Assembly: GCA_035299025.1 (NCBI GenBank) | Contig: DATGXK010000007.1 | Location: 992,001 to 1,056,000 of the forward strand | From: Leadbetterella sp035299025 | Lineage (GTDB): Bacteria; Bacteroidota; Bacteroidia; Cytophagales; Spirosomataceae | DNA length: 64,000 bases | Direction: 5' to 3' | In this document: positions 61,126 to 64,000 of the stretch, piece after piece | Layout: every line of letters begins with the position of its first letter | How positions within the stretch are numbered: the first letter of the stretch is position 1 | Translations under genes and position numbers: made by a program | The notes under the pieces: generated by a model | Seen by the model: only the letters and a program-made list of their open reading frames with translations | What the model was told of the DNA's origin: nothing | The model's database searches: none

Positions 61126-61350
61126 ATGGAATTTGTGTTTGAGATAGTTACTAGGCATTCCTTAAATGCTAGTACAGCCCTAAATAGCTGCATCAAAAAG
61201 ATTGAGGAGTGCATTGAGAATAAGATAGATATTGGGTCTGAAACTTTTATTACAGACTTCAGAATCCAGGACCTTCCGGATAAGTTGTTTAGGGCGAAAG
61301 TGGTAATTGAAGAAGTTAATAAACAATTGTCGGAAGATGAAGCGAGTTGA
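61126..61350 (+). CDS. Small hypothetical protein
   Basis: 74 residues, helical (A-S-T-A-L-N-S-C-I-K-K-I-E-E-C-I-E-N-K-I) with a charged C-terminus (V-V-I-E-E-V-N-K-Q-L-S-E-D-E-A). Not recognised. The next gene's ATG at 61337 lies inside its last codons, indicating coupling. Confidence 0.5.
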   Translation: MEFVFEIVTRHSLNASTALNSCIKKIEECIENKIDIGSETFITDFRIQDLPDKLFRAKVVIEEVNKQLSEDEAS

Positions 61351-61777
61351 GTTGTTGGAGGCATTGTACTTACAAGGTAGGTTGATGCGTGAGCTGCAGG
61401 TGTATTATTTTTCTCTTAGGAAGGGTGCTGGGAGGTTTCCTTCTCCAGAGGCTAGGAAGGTACTGGCTGATAGCAAGGCTGCTGAGATGGAGTTTGATAG
61501 GATGGTGAGGGAGTTGGATGAGTGGTGGGACGAGAGCCCCCTTGCCCCCAAAGGGGGAACAGACTTGGAGGATAATTTGAGTTTTTATGGGGATTTGGCA
61601 AACGGATGTACTGGTAACTGTGGGATGAATTATTGTGATGAGAATGGGTGTGTGGAGCGTAAGAAGCACTATGTGGAGCCTATTGAGCCGATGAAAGATG
61701 ATGTGGATGGCCTTCGACAAGCTCAGGCTGACAATAGAATTACATTAAACGACGGAGACGATGATATTAGGATTTAA
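61337..61777 (+). CDS. Hypothetical prophage protein with in-frame repeats
   Basis: 146 residues from the ATG at 61337; an earlier TTG-initiated frame overlaps the previous gene more deeply and is rejected. The first ~60 residues are helical; a Cys-rich part (G-C-T-G-N-C-G-M-N-Y-C-D-E-N-G-C) follows. Repeats at 61534 (module A, S-P-L-A-P-K-G-G) and 61709 (module B, G-L-R-Q-A-Q-A-D) are both in frame. Function unknown. Confidence 0.5.
   Translation: MKRVELLEALYLQGRLMRELQVYYFSLRKGAGRFPSPEARKVLADSKAAEMEFDRMVRELDEWWDESPLAPKGGTDLEDNLSFYGDLANGCTGNCGMNYCDENGCVERKKHYVEPIEPMKDDVDGLRQAQADNRITLNDGDDDIRI
61534..61558 (+). repeat. Module A repeat inside a gene
   Basis: AGCCCCCTTGCCCC-CAAA-GGGGGA; encodes S-P-L-A-P-K-G-G. 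Confidence 0.8.
61709..61733 (+). repeat. Module B repeat inside a gene
   Basis: GGCCTTCGACAAGCTCAGGC then TGACA; encodes G-L-R-Q-A-Q-A-D, the same peptide as the copy at 51912. Confidence 0.8.
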
Positions 61778-62423
61778 GCCGATGCTGTTTAGTACGCCCA
61801 TGGTGGTGGCACTAAGCAATGGATCTAAGACGATGACCAGGAGACCGCAAGGGCTAGAGCTGGTGAATGATGATGAACTGCGTGAGTGGGAGTTTGTGGG
61901 GTTTGGAAAGAATATTAAGGAGCGTGAGTGTGCGGTTTTTAAGGCTGTGGGTTATGGTGACACCTGGGCTGAGGTGCCGTTGAAGATTGTGAAGGGTGAT
62001 GTGATATGGGTGAGGGAGACGTTTTTTGATACTTCGAAGGTGGATAAGGCGGAGCTTTTTAGAAAGTCTGAGCGGTTTTTGTATAAGGCGGACGAGGTGT
62101 TTATTGGTTGCCACAAATGGAAACCGTCGATTCATATGCCGAAGGAGGCTTGTAGGCTGTGGCTGAAGGTGAAAGATGTGCGAGTGGAGAGGCTGAATGC
62201 TATTAGTGAGGCTGATGCGGAGAAGGAGGGGGTGCTGTGGGTTGGTAAAGGAAGTGGCATTGTGAGGTATATGAATTATGAAACCGGAGATTATGAAATG
62301 GTTTTTCCAAGTGGTGGATTGAGGACGCTTTGGCAGTCGATAAATGGTGATGGGAGTTGGCTGGATAATCCTTGGGTGTGGGTGTATGAGTTTGAGAAGG
62401 TGGAGAGGCCAGAGGGGTGGTAG
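61761..62423 (+). CDS. ASCH-domain-like protein
   Basis: 220 residues. The N-terminus K-P-M-L-F-S-T-P-M-V-V-A-L-S-N-G-S-K-T-M-T-R-R matches the substrate-binding edge of ASCH-like phage proteins, and D-V-I-W-V-R-E-T and P-S-I-H-M-P-K-E-A-C-R-L-W continue the fold. ASCH domains bind RNA or modified bases; those of phages are uncharacterised. The start overlaps the previous gene by 17 bases. Confidence 0.7.
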   Translation: MILGFKPMLFSTPMVVALSNGSKTMTRRPQGLELVNDDELREWEFVGFGKNIKERECAVFKAVGYGDTWAEVPLKIVKGDVIWVRETFFDTSKVDKAELFRKSERFLYKADEVFIGCHKWKPSIHMPKEACRLWLKVKDVRVERLNAISEADAEKEGVLWVGKGSGIVRYMNYETGDYEMVFPSGGLRTLWQSINGDGSWLDNPWVWVYEFEKVERPEGW

Positions 62424-62426
62424 CCC

Positions 62427-62466
62427 AGCCCCCCAACCGGAACGCCGGACCGCCCCAAAGGGGGAA
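62427..62466 (+). repeat. Module A repeat after the ASCH-like gene
   Basis: Contains CCGG-AACG-CCGG (62437-62448) and CCCCAAAGGGGG. Immediately precedes the 34-base leader shared with the C5 methyltransferase gene. Confidence 0.8.
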
Positions 62467-62471
62467 TAATT

Positions 62472-62505
62472 TAGAATTTAAACTGTAACGATGTAACGAG
62501 GATGG
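62472..62505 (+). repeat. 34-base leader repeat, copy 1
   Basis: Begins TAGAATTTAAACTGTAACGA and ends ACGAGGATGG with the start codon of the next gene. Identical to 63176-63209. Confidence 0.85.
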
Positions 62506-62852
62506 CGAGGATATATGAGTATGAGTTGAAGTGGTCTAAGGCCTGGAAGACGGGTAGAGATAGGCTGAATGTTTACCGGATGAAGAATGGTAAGTGTGTG
62601 AAGAGTATTTATGCCAGGGAACTGGAGGTGCTGGTGAATGCGGGGATTATTGATGACCCGAAGGTGAAGGAATGGTTGGCGGATGAGAAGGAGTTTAAGG
62701 AAAAGCGTGAGGCTCTTAAAGCTGCTAAGGGTGAGGATGTGGCGAAGCCTAAGGTTTTGAAGGATGATGGAGGGGGTTTTGCCCCTCGCTCGAAGGAGCT
62801 TTATGATTATTTGGCAGGGCTGTATAAGATTAAAACCTGGGGGAGTGTATGA
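62502..62852 (+). CDS. Hypothetical prophage protein
   Basis: 116 residues, basic and helical, with A-D-E-K-E-F-K-E-K-R-E-A-L-K-A-A-K in the middle. Not recognised. It starts within the duplicated leader and overlaps the next gene by ATGA. Confidence 0.55.
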   Translation: MARIYEYELKWSKAWKTGRDRLNVYRMKNGKCVKSIYARELEVLVNAGIIDDPKVKEWLADEKEFKEKREALKAAKGEDVAKPKVLKDDGGGFAPRSKELYDYLAGLYKIKTWGSV

Positions 62853-63124
62853 TTACTCTTGAGGAGTCTGGACTGGAGTATACTTATGTTGATTTTAGTG
62901 AGCATACGACGCTAGAGAAGATCTACTACATGGCACGGCTGAAACCGGTGGATATGGTTGAGGGAGAGGATGGGGTTTGGAGGAAGAAGGAGGAACGTGT
63001 TAGGACAGAGCGTGATTATGGACATCAGGCCGATGCTTTTGAATATTTTTATTCTCATATGTATTCGAAGTTTATAAATACAAAAAAAGGTGGATTCTGG
63101 ACTGACTCACATCCATGCCCATGA
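62849..63124 (+). CDS. Small hypothetical protein with terminase-like C-terminal pattern
   Basis: 91 residues. The C-terminal Y-G-H-Q-A-D-A-F-E-Y-F-Y-S resembles the D-A-x-E-Y segment near the end of some large terminase proteins, but the protein is far too short to be one. It may be a remnant or an unrelated small protein. Coupled to the gene before it. Confidence 0.45.
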   Translation: MITLEESGLEYTYVDFSEHTTLEKIYYMARLKPVDMVEGEDGVWRKKEERVRTERDYGHQADAFEYFYSHMYSKFINTKKGGFWTDSHPCP

Positions 63125-63129
63125 CCGAT

Positions 63130-63170
63130 AGCCCCCTAGCCGTAACGACAGACCGCCCCAAAGGGGGGAG
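63130..63170 (+). repeat. Module A repeat before the C5 methyltransferase gene
   Basis: CCGT-AACG-ACAG (63140-63151) and CCCCAAAGGGG. Compared with other copies, the fourth stem pair is T-A rather than G-C. Confidence 0.75.
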
Positions 63171-63175
63171 TTAAA

Positions 63176-63209
63176 TAGAATTTAAACTGTAACGATGTAA
63201 CGAGGATGG
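63176..63209 (+). repeat. 34-base leader repeat, copy 2
   Basis: Exact repeat of 62472-62505, ending in the ATG of the C5 methyltransferase gene. Confidence 0.85.
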
Positions 63210-64000
63210 ATGAGGTGAAATATTTGGTGGTGGATTTGTTTGCGGGAGCGGGCGGAACGACTACGGGGTTTGAAATGATAAAAGGGCCTGTGGTCGACAG
63301 GGCAGGACTTAAGGATAAGTTTGGTGTGGGAAGGCCATATAAGGTGATAGTGGCGGTGAATCATGATCCCGTGGCGATAGAGTGTCATTGGATGAACCAC
63401 CCGGAGGTGTATCATTTTAACGAGGATATAACGATGCTGGAGATGGATAAGCTGAAGGAGGTGGTGGATGGTTTTAGGGTGAAGTATCCTGAGGCGAAGT
63501 TGATCTTGTGGGCGAGTTTGGAGTGTACGAATTTTAGCAAGGCGAAGGGCGGTATGCCTCGGGATGCGGATAGTAGAACGCTGGCGGAGCATTTGGGAAG
63601 GTATGTGGACACGCTGATGCCAGACAAGGTGATGATAGAGAATGTGGTGGAGTTTATGAGCTGGGGGCCTCTGGACGAGAAGGGAAAGCCTGTGAGTAGG
63701 AAGAATGGCGTGGATTGGCTGAGGTGGAGAAAGGAGATTAATGGCCGAGGATATGTGGATGACTGGAGAGAGCTGAATAGTGCGGATTTTGGAGCTTATA
63801 CGAGTAGGACGAGGCTGTTTGGGATTTTTGCAAGAAGTAGCAGCGAGATCAAGTGGCCGTTGCCGACGCATGCTAAGAAGGTGAATGCAGGGGGGATGTT
63901 TGGCCAACTGAAGCCATGGAATGCGGTGAAGCATTGTTTGGATTTTGAGGACGAGGGGGTGAGTATTTTTGAACGTAGGACACCGCTGGTGGAGAAAACG
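63206..64000 (+). CDS. C5-cytosine DNA methyltransferase (partial, cut by window end)
   Basis: 265 codons visible without a stop, so the gene continues. Motif I is D-L-F-A-G-A-G-G-T-T-T-G-F; the catalytic Cys lies in S-L-E-C-T-N-F-S, where Glu replaces the Pro of the usual P-C; motif VI is I-E-N-V; motif VIII region is F-G-A-Y-T-S-R-T-R-L-F-G-I, without the usual Q-x-R-x-R Gln. This variant catalytic loop could reflect an atypical target or a divergent phage branch. It is the second DNA methylase of the element, after the D12 enzyme. Confidence 0.85.
   Translation, partial: MDEVKYLVVDLFAGAGGTTTGFEMIKGPVVDRAGLKDKFGVGRPYKVIVAVNHDPVAIECHWMNHPEVYHFNEDITMLEMDKLKEVVDGFRVKYPEAKLILWASLECTNFSKAKGGMPRDADSRTLAEHLGRYVDTLMPDKVMIENVVEFMSWGPLDEKGKPVSRKNGVDWLRWRKEINGRGYVDDWRELNSADFGAYTSRTRLFGIFARSSSEIKWPLPTHAKKVNAGGMFGQLKPWNAVKHCLDFEDEGVSIFERRTPLVEKT

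Larger units (their letters stand above)
49625..64000. mobile_element. Prophage-like element (left part), continues past the window
   Basis: A shift in coding style, strand and gene content begins at ~49.62 kb. All genes but the repressor run rightward, most are under 200 codons, coding strands are G-rich, and spacers are short AT-rich leaders. Phage-type products (CI/Cro-like regulator, DEDD exonuclease, primase-helicase, Dam- and Dcm-type methylases, ASCH-like protein) fit the early region of a temperate phage. No integrase, structural gene or duplicated attachment site is seen; there is no tRNA at the junction. An integrative element other than a phage is possible. Confidence 0.75.

Noticed and set aside
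62849..63124. Terminase large subunit
   Set aside because: Only a short C-terminal-like pattern is present; there is no ATPase or nuclease domain in 91 residues.
50953..63170. CRISPR array interpretation of the repeats
   Set aside because: The copies are irregularly spaced over 12 kb, differ in sequence and lie inside genes; no uniform spacers or cas genes are present.
63182..63934. Minus-strand 250-codon frame
   Set aside because: It is a shadow of the C5 methyltransferase gene and has biased His/Arg/Leu composition.

Overview
The window suggests a chromosome segment of a member of the Bacteroidota, probably a Cytophagales-like bacterium, running into a prophage-like element. The evidence for this lineage is family-level: a type IX secretion C-terminal sorting domain at the left edge, several Bacteroidota-typical outer-membrane families (porin_10-type barrel, DUF5723, OmpA proteins, a TolB-like/metallopeptidase fusion), a HGxLHLxGYxD form of YbeY, AT-rich spacers without Shine-Dalgarno motifs, and a near-perfect Bacteroidota promoter (TTTG, 19 nt, TATATTTG) before tRNA-Ala. 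No species can be named from the sequence alone.

Positions 1-49,600 are ordinary, densely packed chromosome with genes on both strands. Working left to right: nucleotide and DNA metabolism (dCMP deaminase, AcpH-like protein, HolA, Nudix); FumC and a nucleoside permease; translation quality genes (a TruA fused to a GNAT acetyltransferase, then Sua5/TsaC); a large OmpA protein; ClpC; a DUF4105/Lnb-like membrane protein with an inositol monophosphatase; a DinB-family enzyme; a queuosine-precursor transporter with a LolD-like ATPase; SucC; an accessory patch of secreted proteins (archaemetzincin-like lipoprotein, C25-like peptidase, a 1115-residue adhesin-like protein, small secreted proteins); a run with GMC oxidoreductase, YbeY and PAP2; Ppx, a TlpA-like thioredoxin, an NlpC/P60 lipoprotein and a 1038-residue metallopeptidase/beta-propeller/barrel protein; tRNA-Ala; HisC, HemF, MenC, LpxK; and several envelope proteins ending with DUF5723. 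Several convergent pairs overlap at their 3' ends, and divergent menC/lpxK start codons are only 2 bp apart.

At about 49,620 the character changes abruptly. A leftward Cro/CI-like repressor faces a long, exclusively rightward array of mostly small genes with G-rich coding strands (many GTG, TTG, AGG and GGG triplets). Recognisable products are a DEDD 3'-5' exonuclease, an HD phosphohydrolase, a zinc-ribbon protein, a 1106-residue primase-helicase, a D12 adenine methyltransferase, a probable OB-fold protein, an ASCH-like protein and a C5 cytosine methyltransferase cut by the window end. This looks like the early/replication region of a temperate phage. No integrase, terminase, capsid or tail gene is visible, so a different integrated element remains possible. 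The repressor-early gene spacer holds two matching operators (CCAC-N4-GTGG) centred 41 bp apart, one of them inside a candidate promoter.

The most unusual observation is a family of short, modular hairpin-forming repeats that saturates the element (over 20 copies in about 12 kb). Copies lie between genes and also inside genes in an open frame, where they encode peptides such as APPAPGGG, GLRQAQAD and ETPGMASV; some supply a gene's stop codon. Within module families the stem sequences change in a compensatory way (for example GACGCCA..TGGCGTC versus GACGGCA..TGCCGTC), which points to maintenance of the hairpin itself.
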